64,000 bases of DNA from Dendrocalamus latiflorus (taxonomy: Eukaryota; Streptophyta; Magnoliopsida; Poales; Poaceae), in contig CM029636.1 of the NCBI GenBank assembly GCA_017311315.1, forward strand, positions 20,656,139-20,720,138, written 5' to 3'. This document shows, piece by piece, positions 1 to 12,190 of this stretch (position 1 is its first letter; each line of letters opens with the position of its first letter). The translations under genes and the position numbers were made by a program. Below the pieces are notes generated by a model, which saw only the letters and a list, made by a program, of their open reading frames with translations, did not search any database and was not told the origin of the DNA.

Positions 1-154
1 AGGGCCCTCCGCTCCCGGATGCGGGCCTCGTCTAGCGCGTCGCTGATGACAAGCGTCTGAAAACAGCATTGAAAGTCACCAGGTGCCCGGTAGCACCATA
101 CAAAACTCGCGGCACACGTACTCACCCTTATTTCCGAGGCCCGCAGCGCTAGCG

Positions 155-2252
155 CTAGGTGGTCTCCCTCGCACGACGACAGCATCCACCGGTCAAGGCT
201 GCCGCTGGCGCGTTCCGCGGCCATGGTGAGAGCACAAAGTATCTCCAGACGCGGGAGGTAGTCGGACAAGACAGGTTCCGGCCCCACCGCGTCGAGGGCT
301 GTGGAGGCTTCGGCCGCTTCGACAGCGTCAGATGCCGGCGCGACACCCTGCACAAGGTTTTGGACTTCGCGCACACCCCCGTTGCTCGATCCTTCACCAC
401 GCCCGGGAGACCTCGTCTCGCCTGATGCCGACGGAATGAGCGAGCAGATCGAAGACAGTTTCGTGAAGTCGAGCAGAGAGAAGGAGCCACGCTTACCTTC
501 TGCACCCCTCGCCACAATAGGAGGTGGTGTCTGTTCGGCCACCGATCAGGACGTGAGCGCCCCGGTGGTCGGGGGGAGGCCCCCTCGGCAGCATCGGGCG
601 CCACAATTCCAAGCATGGGGCCCGCAACGTTGTAGCGACCCTTCGGAGGCGGGGGAGACTGCATCCGAGGACGTTTCGGCTGAGGAACCGAGGGCGATTC
701 CTCCGTCACATTAGCGGCTGCAGCTCCTACCACACCTTCGGTCTCCGCCGCGCCGGACGTGTCCCTGGTAGCAGCAGCACCATCGGTCGCGGCCCTCTCG
801 CTAGGCGTGACGTTCCTTTCCGGGCTGGCGGGCTCCGGCCTAGTGAAGGCCGTGCCCGTACGCTCAGCAGCATCCGCGGATAGTGCGGCAGGGGGAATCG
901 AGGCGGCGCGCCTCGCCGAACTGGTCCGGCCGGGCGCGTCACCGGTCGAGCGCCCTGCCCCAGCGGCGCTAGCTGCCGAGGTGGCTGGCAGGTTGGGTAC
1001 GGCAGCCTCGGAGCGAACCTGGCGCCGCGAAGACGAGGCGTCTGCACGGCCGCCACCGCCATGATGGCCCGGAGTCCCCGCAGGAGCCCCCGCTGGTATT
1101 GGGCGTTCCGGCACAGCAATACCCAAAACCTCGCATGTGCGGTTCACCCGCCCTTGCTTCACCGTTTGGGTCGCGGCCTCGCGTAGCTTGTGTTCCTCGA
1201 GTGTGTATGGGCCGAGGAACACCTCAGCCATGCGCTCCGCGTCTTCTAGCCGGGCCACTGCACAAAAGACGGCAGGGCGATCATGTGAGAACAAGCGCGG
1301 ATACGTCAAGAAGTGCCTACTGCACGCTGAACAACTTACAAGGAGCGGAGGGCGGAAGCAGGCAAGACAATGACGGGCGCACCCCGTCCTCTCGGTCGTC
1401 GCCTCGTCGCCCGTACCTCCACCGGGCGGAGAGTGGCGCCACCCTGTACATTGTAAATTCTTCCGCCAAGTCGCGCATACTCAGCCGGCGGGCAACGCCA
1501 GCAAGCCTCCATAGCCTCCGGGCATCATCGACCTCCGGCTGCACACTTGGCGAGCTGTTGAACGAGATCGGCCCACCTTGGCATAACAGGCCACTCGTGC
1601 TAGTCACGACGTAATAAAACCACCGCCGCGTCCAACCAGATTCCCACCTCTCCAGATTGGCCGGCACAGGGAACAGCGTCGTACAGGACGCTCGTAGCAC
1701 GAAATCCACGCAACCAAAGTTGGATACAGCCCCCTCAACCTTCTTGGGTCAACAGCGCGCGTCGTGCAGGATGGCGAACAGGCTCGCGCTAGGACGTCGG
1801 CCTTCCGTCCGCGTAGCCCATGTGAAGACAGCTAGGCGGATTATGGCGTTGGGCGTCAGCTGCGCTAGCTCCAACCCGTAGGTCTGAAGAACTTCGCCCA
1901 CAAACGTCGTTGAGGGCATTCGAAGGTCGGCGTCGAAGAACGCGACGAAAACGATCGCCTCCGTTTCCTGGGGCTTCGGCTCCGTCTCGTCATGGCGGGG
2001 TAGGCGAGCCCCATCGCGCTCCTCGATCTTCCCTTCCCGTACAAGCCGCTGCAGCATCTCTTCAGTCGTGCAGCTCCTCCCCAGCACACGGGAGCAGTGA
2101 CCCCCCGAGTGTTCCATGGCGTCCCACCGCTTGCCGCCATGCGAGCGCCCCCGCAGCACCAGCTCGTAATCTTCGAAAGGGAAGGACAACTCGTCCCGGC
2201 TAGACGGGGAGCCGCCGCCAGGCTGGCAGGAGGCACCGTCATTACCGGCCAT
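155..2252 (-). pseudogene. Antisense ORF of a Tat-type gypsy element (Transposase_28 / 'putative gypsy type transposon' family), in-frame stop
   Basis: Two exons can be read on the minus strand. Exon 1 is 2252-1340 and exon 2 is 1257-155. They are joined by an 82-nt intron with GTAAG and GTGCAG ends, and the splice keeps the frame (phase 1). Exon 1 has the hallmark run with FVAFFDADLRMP, then LAVFTWATRTEGRRPSASLF, then a WTRRWFYYVV-type segment and RDLAEEFTMYRV. This is the conserved core of the grass protein family annotated as 'putative gypsy type transposon' (PF04195). Exon 2 is low-complexity and rich in Ala, Pro and Arg. The only visible lesion is a TGA at 1749-1751 inside the conserved core. 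The start was put at the ATG at 2252, because the upstream ATG at 2294 adds only a short unconserved tail. The biochemical role of this family is unknown. It lies opposite in sense to the LTR to its right, as expected for extra ORFs of the Tat lineage. Confidence 0.75.
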
Positions 2253-2344
2253 TGTTCTCAAGATTAGGGCAGACGGGCTATCAACGCGAAACAAGCAGAG
2301 CTAGGCGACAGGCGAGATAGAATGCCCCCACCACAGCCATGGCG

Positions 2345-2354
2345 CTTTATAAAG
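2345..2354 (-). promoter_or_regulatory. Palindromic TATA box, candidate promoter of the antisense ORF
   Basis: CTTTATAAAG lies about 93 bp upstream of the ATG at 2252 on the minus strand. The spacing fits a plant core promoter serving the antisense ORF. The palindrome reads the same on the plus strand, so direction is inferred from the gene. The rest of 2253-2814 shows no coding signal. Confidence 0.4.
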
Positions 2355-2814
2355 CCCGTTCGCCCCCTCTGCGACCAGAAGCGCGGCCAGATTAAAAACT
2401 CCCAGCGGTTCGACTGCCCACGACTGGAAAGAACCGCTGGCATTTGGAGGAGCGTGCCCGGTAGGTGGCCAGGCAGCGCACAATGCCAGCGTGTGACCGA
2501 CACGTGTCCCGCCTGCCTAGGGAAGAGGTGAACGGCCGCCCTCATGCAACCGCTCACATCCCACGATGCACCAGGCATAAACCGCCGCGTACCCCACCCA
2601 CGGGGGGCAGATTGCGAGACGCGACAGCCTTCCCTCTGACGGGCCAGGCGTCAGCACGATTCCAGCCGCCATTAAAAGCGCACTACCCAACCGCGGGGCA
2701 CAATCGTCCCGAAGTACAGCGACATCAGCGGCACATGGCCCGTTCTCACTACAGCGCCAGCCGCGACCCCGACTCGAACCCCAATATCGACCTCGGAGCC
2801 AAGCCTGACCTGGG

Positions 2815-3855
2815 CGGAGCGCGCGCGTCTACTTCGGCTAGGCGCCAACTCCGCTGCCACCCGTTCGAAGGGTAGGGGACGGAGCGTGCGCGTCTACTTC
2901 GACTAGGCGCCAGCTCCGCTGCCACCCCTTCGAAGGGTAGGGGACGGAGCGCGCGCGCATCTACTTCGGCTACGCGCCAGCTCCGCTGCCACCCGTTCGA
3001 AGGGTAGGGGATGGAGCGCGCGCGCATCTACTTCGGCTAAGCGCCAGCTTCGCTGCCACCCGTTCGAAGGGTAGGGGACGGAGGGCGCGCGTCTACTTCG
3101 GCTAGGCGCCAGCTCCGCTGCCACCCGTTCGAAGGGTAGGGGACGGAGCGCGCGCGTCTACCTCGGCTAGGTGCCAGCTCCGCTGCCACCCGTTCGAAGG
3201 GTAGGGGACGGAGCGCGCGTGCGTCTACTTCGGCTAGGCGCCAGCTCCGCTACCACCCGTTCGAAGGGTAGGGCATAGAGCGCGCGCGCGTCTACTTCGG
3301 CTACGCGCCAGCTCCGCTGCCACCCATTCGAAGGGTAGGGGACGGAGCGCGCGCGCGTCTACTTCGGCTAAGCGCCAGCTCCCGTGCCACCCGTTTGAAG
3401 GGTAGGGGACGGAGCGCGCGCGTCTACTTCGGCTAGGCGCCAGCTCCGCTGCCACCCGTTCGAAGGGTAGGGGACGGAGCGCGCGCGCGTCTACTTCAGC
3501 TAAGCGCCAGCTCCGCTGCCACCCGTTCGAAGGGTAGGGGACGGAGCGCGCGCGTCTACTTCGACTAGGCGCCAGCTCCGCTGCCACCCATTCGAAGGGG
3601 AATGGAGCGCGCGCGCATCTACTTCGGCTAGGCGCCAGCTCCGCTGCCACCCGTTCGAAGGGTAGGGGACGGAGCACGCGCGCATCTACTTTGGCTAGGC
3701 GCCAGCTCCGCTGCCACCCGTTCGAAGGGTAGGGGACGGAGCGCGCGCGCGTCTACTTCGGCTAGGCGCCAGCTCCGCTGCCACCCATTCGAAGGGTAGG
3801 GGACGGAGCGCGTGCGCGTCTACTTCGGCTAGGCGCCAGCTCCGCTGCCACCGGA
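2815..3855. repeat. Tandem array, about 16 copies of a 63-68 bp GC-rich unit
   Basis: The unit contains GTCTACTTCGGCTAGGCGCC, then GCTCCGCTGCCACC, then TTCGAAGGGTAGGGGACGGA, and a variable (GC)n run. Spacing between successive TCTACTTCGG motifs is 65, 67 and 65 and then varies by 1-3 bp, mostly through the length of the GCGCGC tract. One unit is shortened around 3595. The array lies between the antisense ORF and the LTR-like end, the position of the hypervariable tandem repeats in 3' untranslated regions of Tat-lineage elements. Minus-strand ORFs across it only reflect the missing stops in the unit. Confidence 0.93.
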
Positions 3856-4312
3856 CTCGGCAACATGGCCATCGGCTTCGGCTGCGGCCTCAGCCCCGGG
3901 ACACACTGCACATCGAAGCTCCGCAAGTTTGGAAAGATTCACAGGCCGCAGGGACGGAGGGGGCCAAAGGACTCGGCAACATGGCTTCGGCCCTGTGAAG
4001 CCCTTTACCATGAGAGGCTCCTGTTGTAGGGGTGGCCCCCACCTAATCCCAGCAGGCCTGGTAGAAGATTGTACGGCCCAGAATAGGCCATGTGTAATGA
4101 CATAAGTGCCCTTGAAGGGGAAACTCAGATGTAAGGATATATTTGTAAAAGCACTCCCCCTGTGTATATATATATGGAATATAGGCCACGAGGGGAAGAG
4201 GCCATTACTCATCTCTCTCACTTTCCACTACCATCTCTCTCTCTCTGTTTGGTCTGTAACCACAACAGTAGCATTTCTATTATTATATCATATTGTTGTT
4301 TTTGTGACCTAA
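3856..4312 (+). mobile_element. 3' LTR-like end of the Tat-lineage gypsy element
   Basis: This stretch carries the block typical of Tat-group LTR promoters in grasses: GTAATGACATAAGTGCCCTT near 4090-4110, a run of Gs and As, a CCCCCTGTGTATATATATAT TATA region at about 4156-4175, then a CT-rich leader (CATCTCTCTCACTTTCC). No clean TG...CA ends or target duplication could be fixed, so the boundaries are approximate. It may be truncated on the right, where a minisatellite starts. Together with the antisense ORF and the tandem array it forms the 3' end of one plus-strand element whose gag-pol lies outside the window to the left. Confidence 0.55.
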
Positions 4313-4760
4313 AGACTCCTCACCGCAAATGACATCATGGACTTAATCCACCAAAAACTCACGCTCTTTATTAATTGCTGTCTAAGACTCCCAACAGCGA
4401 TTGCCATAATTGACTTAATCCACCAAAATTACACTTCCTTTATTGAGTGCTCTCTAAACTCCAAACAACATGTGTTATCCTCTATTCCATCCACCGATCA
4501 TATTCTTTCTGTATTGGTTGCTATTTAAGACTCCAAACAGCAAGGGACATTATCCAATTACTCCACCGATTATACACCTTCTATATTTATTGCTGTCTAA
4601 AACTACAAACAGCGTGTGACTTATTTAGATAATCCACCGATCAATTGTTGCTTAAAACTCCAAACAGCTAGTGACATCATCTATCTAATATCATTTGATT
4701 AATCCACCGAACACACACTTTCTATATTGAGTGATGTCTAAAACTCCAAACAACGAATAC
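4311..4760. repeat. Degenerate minisatellite, about 6 copies of a ~72 bp AT-rich unit
   Basis: Repeated landmarks are AAGACTCC-AACAGC, then GACATCAT..., then AATCCACCGA, then TTCTATATTGAGTG-TGTCT. They recur near 4311, 4387, 4454, 4531, 4600, 4655 and 4740. Copies differ by about 20-30 percent and by indels, so this is an old array. ORFs across it are not credible genes. Confidence 0.75.
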
Positions 4761-4910
4761 CATCAATTATACAATCCACCAATATCTTTTGTATTCCAAA
4801 ATTCATATCAACCCATTCCTTTTGCTATTGATCCACAACCACAATTTCCTCTTACAATAATCAACCTTATTTTCCCATTATCTATTTCTAACTAACCCAC
4901 TAGTATACCT

Positions 4911-5035
4911 CCACCAAGAATATCATTGATCAAGCCTACGAATCAATATTATATATCCACCAAGAATAGTATTGATCAACTCTACGATTCACCATTATAT
5001 ATCCACCAAGAATATCACTAATCAAGAATTATAAT
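4911..5035. repeat. Short tandem repeat, 3 copies of a 46-bp unit
   Basis: CCACCAAGAATA starts at 4911, 4957 and 5003. Each is followed by ATTGATCAA-like and TACGA(A)TC-like segments and ATTATATAT. The following stretch, 5036-5350, is AT-rich and unassigned. I see no gene in it. Confidence 0.7.
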
Positions 5036-5350
5036 CCAATACTTGTATTATTCCTGCAAATTTCCGAAGATTCAATTAGATCATTTATCTAGCCTATCTA
5101 TTCAACTGGACCCCACTATTTTATTTCTCTCAGAACCCACACTATCATTTCCTATTCATGATCGACCTGAATCCACCAATACCTTTATGTGCATACTACA
5201 AACATCCATCTCCTTTACTCACGACCCTGTTTATTCCACCCATATTTTATTTTTGTAAGAATAGAAATGCCACTATTTGAAATACAATACATAAAATTTC
5301 CTGAGACCTAGCAGCTTTGGAACAAAACATAATGTTCAAGGAATATTAAC

Positions 5351-5432
5351 ATGATTTTCCATACATATGGCATCACACCATATGCCTAATATCACCATAA
5401 TTTTTCCATACATATGGCATCACACCGTATAA
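5351..5432. repeat. Short direct repeat, 53-bp spacing
   Basis: The motif TTTTCCATACATATGGCATC followed by ACACC occurs at about 5353 and again at about 5406. It sits at the left border of the long LTR-like segment. Confidence 0.6.
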
Positions 5433-8268
5433 CATCTTTCAGCGTTATAGCCGCTTAACTTATCACTGGGACGACACCCAGGACAACTCAAATCAGGGCT
5501 TTCCGCTGCCCTCCACTTTTCCATTCCCACACACAAAGTTTTTGAAATAGAACTATATCTGGTTAAGTTCCCATGTCCGCCCTTGACCGTGGGCACGGCT
5601 ATTCGAATAGTTTCAACTCTGCAGAGTTTGCACACTTTACCCACAAGAGACAGTTCACTCGTTGCCCCCACACGATTCCTTAGCCATGCGGTTGAGCAAA
5701 CCATCACAGTAACCGTTCAAAGTACCTCGCCCCTTCCATCATCTCACCCTATGGGCCATTCCCACTTGCGGTGGGTCCCATACGTTGTGCGGGATGTTCT
5801 CCTTCTGAACGTCTAGCAACTGGCTACGTCCCCTGCTAGCCCGCCACAGCAGAACTTCACCCTCCGCGGGTGTCCCATTCAAGCCCGCCACACAGACAGC
5901 CGCTTGCACTACTTCACTCCTCCACCGACGATGATGACTTTCAGGGTCCGGTAAATCTACTAAGCCAAGTTGTACTTTACAGACTTGTGGTTGTACTGTT
6001 TTACACAGGAGGTCATGACAAGATTCAGTCCTTAGGGTTATCTGGGCGGTTCTACCACAAACCACACTCTCGTGCACACCTGCACCATACCCCCGAACCA
6101 TCCGCCCAGATAAATAAGCAATTTGAGGTTTTTGGGAGTATAAAATAACCATATCCAACATACACCAGTCATTACCACCATGACTGCCCAACCAACTTTT
6201 CTCATGATTAAAAGTGATGCTTGGGCGCTCTCGCGCCCATGAGTATCTAAACAATACTAAGCATGGCATATAATTACGGACTTATTTTCGAAAGGTTACT
6301 ATTATAATTTTGCTAGGGCGACAAGGTTCTCATGTTCAAATATTCCAAAGGAGGGGCAATATTAATCAAGTTAGATAATAGGCATTTAACTAAAATTCTA
6401 AATTAAACATGTATTTGCATATAAATTAACAGCATGCAATTTGATAATTTAAACAAAAGTAACTTGCAGGAAATGTAGGTTCAACATGATCAAAGTATTG
6501 ACTCGCCTTGCGCGGTTTACCGCAGTCTCGAGCTCACGCAATGCTTTCTCGTTCATTGGTTTTGAGCTTCTAGTCTTTATCTTCACTTCACTCTTGATCA
6601 CGCTTATTCCCTTGATTCTTCAGGATTCCAATTTCTAATTACGCGCTAACGACTGAACACAAGCAAAAGCAATTAACTCAAAACACCCAAATAAATCCAA
6701 TTAAACTTAGCTTTATTATGATTTGAGAATAGAAGGATGATTCAGGTTAGTGTGTTGTAAGCACAACGGTAGCTGGGTTTGAACAGGAGGACGAGTTGTC
6801 TGAATGCTATAACGTGAGGGAAAATTTTAGAAACACGAGGGATTGGAAGTGAAGATGCACCTACAGGAATTATCTGCTTTTGGGGAAAAGAAGGTGACCA
6901 AACATGGCCGATTGGGGAAAAGCGAGGCTTGGCTTTTTGCTTGATGACTTTTTTTTAATTTATTTACATTTATCAAGGAAGTTCCATGAGTCAAAACAGC
7001 CATATGGGCAGGTACATGAATTTGGCTGAGCATTAGGTATCGCATTGGTCAAATGTTGTTATCTATGGTTTGAAAGTAAGGGTTCCAAGGACGGCGCATA
7101 TGACTTTTAGCTTATCGAATTAATTCGTATCACTAGTACTTTGATATGTGGCATTTTATGCAACCTTAATTACTCGTGTTACTGATTAAATGTTTACTTT
7201 AGAATATTTATGTATTGATTAGGTCATTTTAATACCTGATGACTTAGAGCTATTATATTTTGGTACCTATATTAATATACTCTTTTTAACTTGAAGGTGC
7301 CCTGGGGACTACTGATATTGACGTTATATTCCTTTACTTAGCATTTGACAAGGTCCATTCTCCAATTAAATTTCTATTCACCTAGGGTTGAGTTTGTTAT
7401 ATAGGATTGCATTTCAATCTTGATATTCAATTAAATCTACCACAGGGATTTATTTAACGCGGGTATGTTAAAAGCTAGGGCGCATACTTTTAACTGTACT
7501 TATGGGTAATCTTTAGATATAAGGTCTCGCTTTTGTAGGTAACACACTATTCAAATTACTTCCGTCATCGCAGCCCTGAATGTATTTTTAATTGGGACCT
7601 TTATTTAATTTGGCCATGTAGCCAAGTCTACCTTTTATGAATGACGTTAATTAAAAGCTAGACCTTAGTTAAATGTTCCATCTACACTAGTTACTTATAT
7701 GGATCATTTAATCTAACACGAAAGCTTAAGTAATTTTATATTATATCCTTACCAAATTTATTAGCCTCTCTACTTTATTCCCTTAATCTTAACTTGAATG
7801 CATTATTATCATTTTTATTATTGTTATTATTGTTACTAAGTTAAAATTACCATTTAAGACTTCATGATCAGTAGTATATTAACAATAGTGCTATATCTTT
7901 AATGGGGTTTATGGTGGATACAAAACCTTCACTAATATCTATATCTTCAAGGGTGTACTTTTAGCAATTTATATGCCACTTAGCCTATGTGCCAATATCC
8001 GAATTGAAGATGGATATTAATGGTATACTAATTATTTTCGAGGTCTACTCAAATGTATGCCAGGAGACTTTAATTTAAATCTCAATAGCTAAACATTAGT
8101 GAGCTAATATTTACTTAATTTTTCAGACGCCTTGAATTTTACATTGTGATGTATACGTAAATTTTACTTGAGTCTAAATTAAGTACATTAGCCTCCTTGA
8201 ATTATTGCCTCATCATTTCCTAATTGAGATAGCCAAAGAAAAACAACAATAAAATGCGGCAAAAATGG

Positions 8269-8337
8269 GTGTTCGAACCTGGGACCTAGTATCTGTGCGC
8301 TAGGACTAATTCGGCTGACCAGCTGAGCTGCCAGCCC
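8269..8337 (-). ncRNA. tRNA-like module with pol III A and B boxes inside the LTR
   Basis: On the minus strand, CAGCTCAGCTGG (8330-8319) matches the tRNA D-arm/A-box pattern, and GGTTCGAACAC (8279-8269) matches the B box at 10 of 11 positions. They are 39 nt apart. The T-stem and acceptor stem do not pair well, so this is not a functional tRNA. It is either a decayed tRNA-derived sequence or an internal pol III-type promoter carried by the LTR. Confidence 0.5.
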
Positions 8338-8976
8338 GATTGTTAGAGAGGGGGCGCCTATGTTAGTTGAGTATTCCATGAGCTGGGGGCAGAGCCAAGC
8401 AAAAACAGGGGAGACCCAGGCGGCGCTCGGCCGACGGCGTCGCCGGAGGAGATTGCCCGGAGAGGTTGGGGCGATAGGCAAAACGGGATATTGGGGGCGA
8501 GGTGAAGTGGTTGGAGTTGGCGCCACGGTCGGGGCGGCGGCGAAGTGAGCCGGTGGCGAGGCTCAGCGGCTGGGGAAGGGGATGGAGCGGGGCGCCGGCG
8601 GCCGGGAAGATGGGGAGGGGGAATGGGCGGCGCTGAAGCAAGAGCAAGGGAGGAGGAGGCTTACCATGGGTTGGCCGAGCGGGGAGGATGGCCGTGGTGG
8701 GCTGGCGGCGATGGCCTGTGGCGGCGCGGAAGGGCCCACGTCGTCGGTGAGGCACAGGCGACGGGAGGCCCTAGCGACGGTGCGGCCAGCGTTGCGGTGT
8801 CACGAGGAAGCTCCGGTGCGGAGGAATCGGCCGGTGATGGTCCTAATTGGCCGGGCTCCGGATGGACGGCGATGAAGAAGAAAGGGGGCGACCGGCGAGC
8901 TGGGGCGTGGTGAGTCCAATTCCGCGAGAGGGAAGTATGTTTGGGGGAGGGCGGTTCTTCCAGTGGGTGTGCCGAG

Positions 8977-8983
8977 CTTTATA
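8977..8983 (-). promoter_or_regulatory. TATA box of the minus-strand gypsy LTR
   Basis: TATAAAG lies about 850 nt inside the LTR from its TGTAACATCCC end and is followed by GC-rich leader-like sequence. This position fits the U3/R border of a long gypsy LTR. Confidence 0.45.
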
Positions 8984-9829
8984 GGCGGCGACACCGGGCG
9001 GTGACATGCGGGTTGGCCGGCAGGGCATGGTGTCGGGCTCGACGTGGCTACAGGGCGCGCGCGACGTGGGCAGGTGAGGCCGTGATAGGAGGCGCAGGGC
9101 ATGGGGGCGGTGCTGTAGCTGACGCTAGCGAAGGGACGGGAGAGGAGGGGGTTCGGTCGTGACGCGCGCGTAGGAGGCCGACGTGGAGTGAGCTCAGCTG
9201 GGTAAAGAAGAGAGGAGGAGAAGGACGCACGGGTGGGGGAAAAGAGAAGAGAGAGAGAGAGAGACCCGGGGGGGTTCCAGCGGCAAAGAAAAGAAAGAGA
9301 GGGGGGCAAGCCGGGCCCCAGCGCAGGAGAAAAAGGGAGGAGAGAGGGAGGGGGCTGGGCCCACATGTAACAGAGGGGGAAATGGGAAAGAAATAAGGGA
9401 AGAATGAGAAGCTTTTAGCAATTTTTGGATCTTTTAACTTAAATTTCCATTTCACATTTAAGATTGTCGATTTCAGTTTTTGGCATAAAATTTAGATTTA
9501 AATTTCCAACATTTAAATATGAGTTTTTAATACTCCTTTATCCATTGCTTCTCTTTTGCCTAAGTAAATTGGATTTCAAATTTTGATATCCATTATTTAA
9601 TACTTATGTTTTAATTTTGTGCGCAGATCTTTAAATTTTCTATTCCTTTTATTAACATCCTTATTGCTTTTAACTTTTGGATATTATTTCTCAAGATATT
9701 ACCTTGCATGTCACCAAAACTCAAAGGATTTCAAATAAACATTCAAAAGAAATTTTGAACACCAACAAAACGCAAGAAAATTTTTAAAATTTCCATAATT
9801 TTTGAGTGCTCGAATTTCGGGATGTTACA

Positions 9830-11640
9830 GGGATCGGCCGCACTTGCCGTGACGTACCGTGGGCTGTGCGATGCGTGCACGAGGATCAAGGCGAACTCGA
9901 TCCTCACGGGCTGTCCCCTGCTACTGCAGTTGTGGTCGTTCCAGCACTTCAGCCTCGGACGACCTGTGCTAGACGACATGGGTCCGTACGGGGCCGAGAT
10001 GTATCCGAGGGGAGATGTCAACCGGCCGACGATGGGTTCTCTTTAGTGCCATCGATGAGTAAGTATTATCACAGTCAACTATTTCTTTCTTATTAACGAT
10101 CGTCATACTAAACAACTTCTCTTTCTTGCAGGTACAGTTCGCGCACGTGCAGGTCACGCGGGCGTACCTGCCCTTTGTGGAGCAGTTTGACCACCTCACA
10201 GACTCCGACGTGCGTTGAGAGCCTTACGCAGATACGGCAGTGCAGGCCCATGCTCCTAACAGGCTGCCCGCACTGTGCTGGCGTGACCGGGCTTTCTGGT
10301 TCACCCGCCGGAAGCTCGTGTACGATATCTACGTGGAGGACTACGCACCCTAGTGAGTCATGCGGCAGTTTGGGCTACGGCAGGCGCTTCCTGTACCAGT
10401 CGAACCACGGCTTCCGCGGAACGTGCACGCGTGAGTGATCGCTTCTCATAAATATGTACGTACTTACTACTATGTTAGCAAGTACTTACATTACTGTGTT
10501 CGCAGGCACAACAGAAAGGGAGTTAAAAAAGGCACGGACTGGTCGACGAAGATGCACCCTTGGATTGTGCAATGGGAGGGTGCGCTCGACGACCACGTGG
10601 AGGAGGAGCGCCCATACGATAGCACGGACTACGCGGAGTACCTGCGCTGGTACTAGGCGCGGACACATACTAGGCTCGTACATGTCGTAGACCCGCCTGC
10701 CACACACATCGTCACTCCGACAGACACGTACCCCGCGCACCTCGCACACGACACTCACATTGCGGTACGTTACATGTAATTTCAAAGATTTCCAAATGGC
10801 AATATCGTTTCGATGATGGACCATTTTATGTCTTTTTGTCCAGGCTGACGTGGATTCTGTGTTGTGGACCGAGTCCGCCGCAGTACTGCAGAGGGTCGCC
10901 ACAGGTGCGGAGTTGACCCACAAGGAGATCGTCAGCTTTGCGCGTCGGATGGAGGCCGGGTGTAGACGTATCGTTAGCCTGCTGTCTTGCACGAGGCTAC
11001 CGGCTGTCTCCAACCCACGCCCAGCGCTCCGACGGGTCATCCACCAGTGCCACCCCAACCAGCGTGGCACTACTCCGGAGGTAGTACGTGGACACGTCCT
11101 ACCCCACCTCACCCGGAGCAGCCAGGGGGTTCTGCCTGGGCACGGCCTCCTACACCACCTCAGCAGCTTTTCACACCTCCCCCGCACATCCCCGACTTCC
11201 ACACGCAGGGGGTGTACTCTGAGCTGTACGCCCCTCCTCCTACCTCGATGGTGCCAACTGTGGGTACGCATCGTCCGATCTTGTTTTTATCCCAAGGCGA
11301 CAGGCAACGAACTAACGATATTACTATTGCAGGTCCTTACCATCAACACGCACATGGTGTTTCCCCGGGCCCCGATGATGTAGACCAGTTTTTTGCGGAC
11401 TGGCCCGGGCCGTCCTCCGACGCAGCACCAGAGGTTCTCTCCGGCAGTGCCCTCCCCGGTGCACCAGAGGGCACACAGCCAGAGGTGCAGCTGACTCCAC
11501 TAGCGCCGGGGCGGGTGCGACACCCTCCTGCTCGTTTTACTTTCTCGGAGCGTCGTCACCTGTTGCACCGGAGGACGGCCAAGTTGGGCCGTACGGGAGG
11601 ACGCGGGCGCGGTGACGGGGCACCTCAGGGTGGCGAGTGA
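9830..11640 (+). pseudogene. Plant mobile domain (PMD) protein, 5'-truncated and decayed
   Basis: Five exons can be read: 9830-10058, 10132-10430, 10506-10764, 10844-11263 and 11333-11640. All have GT...AG introns of 68-80 nt. Exon 1 encodes LAVTYRGLCDACTRIKAN and PLLLQLWSFQHF, the signature of the PMD (PF10536). Exon 2 encodes QVTRAYLPFVEQFDHL, then EPYADTAVQ and VMRQFGLRQALP. The C-terminal exons are Pro-rich and end in a basic RG-rich tail. The first half of the PMD is missing, because the gypsy LTR ends exactly at 9829. In-frame stops occur at conserved Trp codons (TAG at 10044, TGA at 10056, TGA in the VRWEPY-type motif near 10216), at the TAG/TGA pair near 10350 and at a TAG near 10655. 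A frameshift lies near 10985. PMD proteins are associated with plant transposons as well as with host silencing. The better preserved relative at 42.0-43.7 kb shares the exon plan. Confidence 0.85.
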
Positions 11641-12004
11641 GGGGTGCTGCCGATGCTATATGTTATGCATGTAATGAAAAAATACGCAGCATGTTACTCA
11701 CAACTATAATATGAAGTTTATTTAAATTCAAACAAGCTTATTATCTCTTCTTTTCGCATTCAATCATTCATATATCAAGTCATCTAACAAATATTAACAT
11801 ACCGATTCTCCGCATAGGAATTCTCAGCATATGTCACTTAACAGTGTATGTACCGATCGTTCTACGGTCAATCTTTCGTAGAAAAAGTTTCTAAAATTTT
11901 TTACGCACCTACAACATACAATGAACATAAACTTTTATTACAACTCTACCACATTTTTACCAGTTTAAAACTACAAAATTCACAAAATTTAAAACAATCA
12001 CGGG
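11641..12004. other. AT-rich stretch, nothing recognised
   Basis: This is AT-rich sequence following the PMD pseudogene stop, possibly its 3' untranslated region and the inner flank of the element end. I see no coding or structured signal. Confidence 0.5.
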
Positions 12005-12190
12005 GTTCATGCAGTCGCCTAAGGGGGGCGATTGCATGAAAGTCGCCCAACGGGAGGGCGACTGCATGAAAGTCGCCCAATGGGAGGGCGACTAGACGTA
12101 GTCGCTCTAGGGTGCGGCGACAGGTATTGTGTCGGCCTCTGGTTGGGCGAAAGGCTATAGTCGCCTAATCATGGGGCGATTGTAGCCTAT
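12005..12190. repeat. Hairpin-rich GC block, candidate terminal region of a PMD-bearing Mutator-like element
   Basis: AGTCGCCCAACGGGAGGGCGACT-type units (8-bp stem AGTCGCCC/GGGCGACT) occur in tandem at about 12,016-12,095. They are separated by GCATGAA and followed by related arms (GTCGCCTAATC...GGGGCGAT). The AT-rich tract 12,190-12,260 follows. The layout (GC hairpins inside, AT-rich sequence outside, PMD gene on the inner side) mirrors the proven TIRs at 38.46 and 53.68 kb, with different sequence. No matching opposite terminus was found in the window. Confidence 0.5.

Larger units (their letters stand above)
5420..9829 (-). mobile_element. Long LTR (or LTR plus remnant) of a minus-strand Ty3/gypsy element
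   Basis: Read on the minus strand, the segment starts at 9829 with TGTAACATCCCGAAATTCGA, the typical 5' end of long gypsy LTRs of the Del/Tekay-like group in grasses. It runs through AT-rich sequence, a TATAAAG box at 8983-8977, a GC-rich transcribed-leader-like region (8350-9150), a tRNA-like module, then AT-rich sequence. Minus-strand reading of 6290-5420 continues with GC-balanced LTR-like sequence without an intact gene. The 3' end is not certain: a TG at 6841 preceded by GGGAT matches the GGGAT at 9830-9834 and would give a 3.0 kb solo LTR, while similar LTRs can exceed 4 kb. ORFs at 5739-6269 and 8188-9455 look like by-products. The AT-rich 6300-8200 part holds nothing else that I recognise. 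Confidence 0.6.
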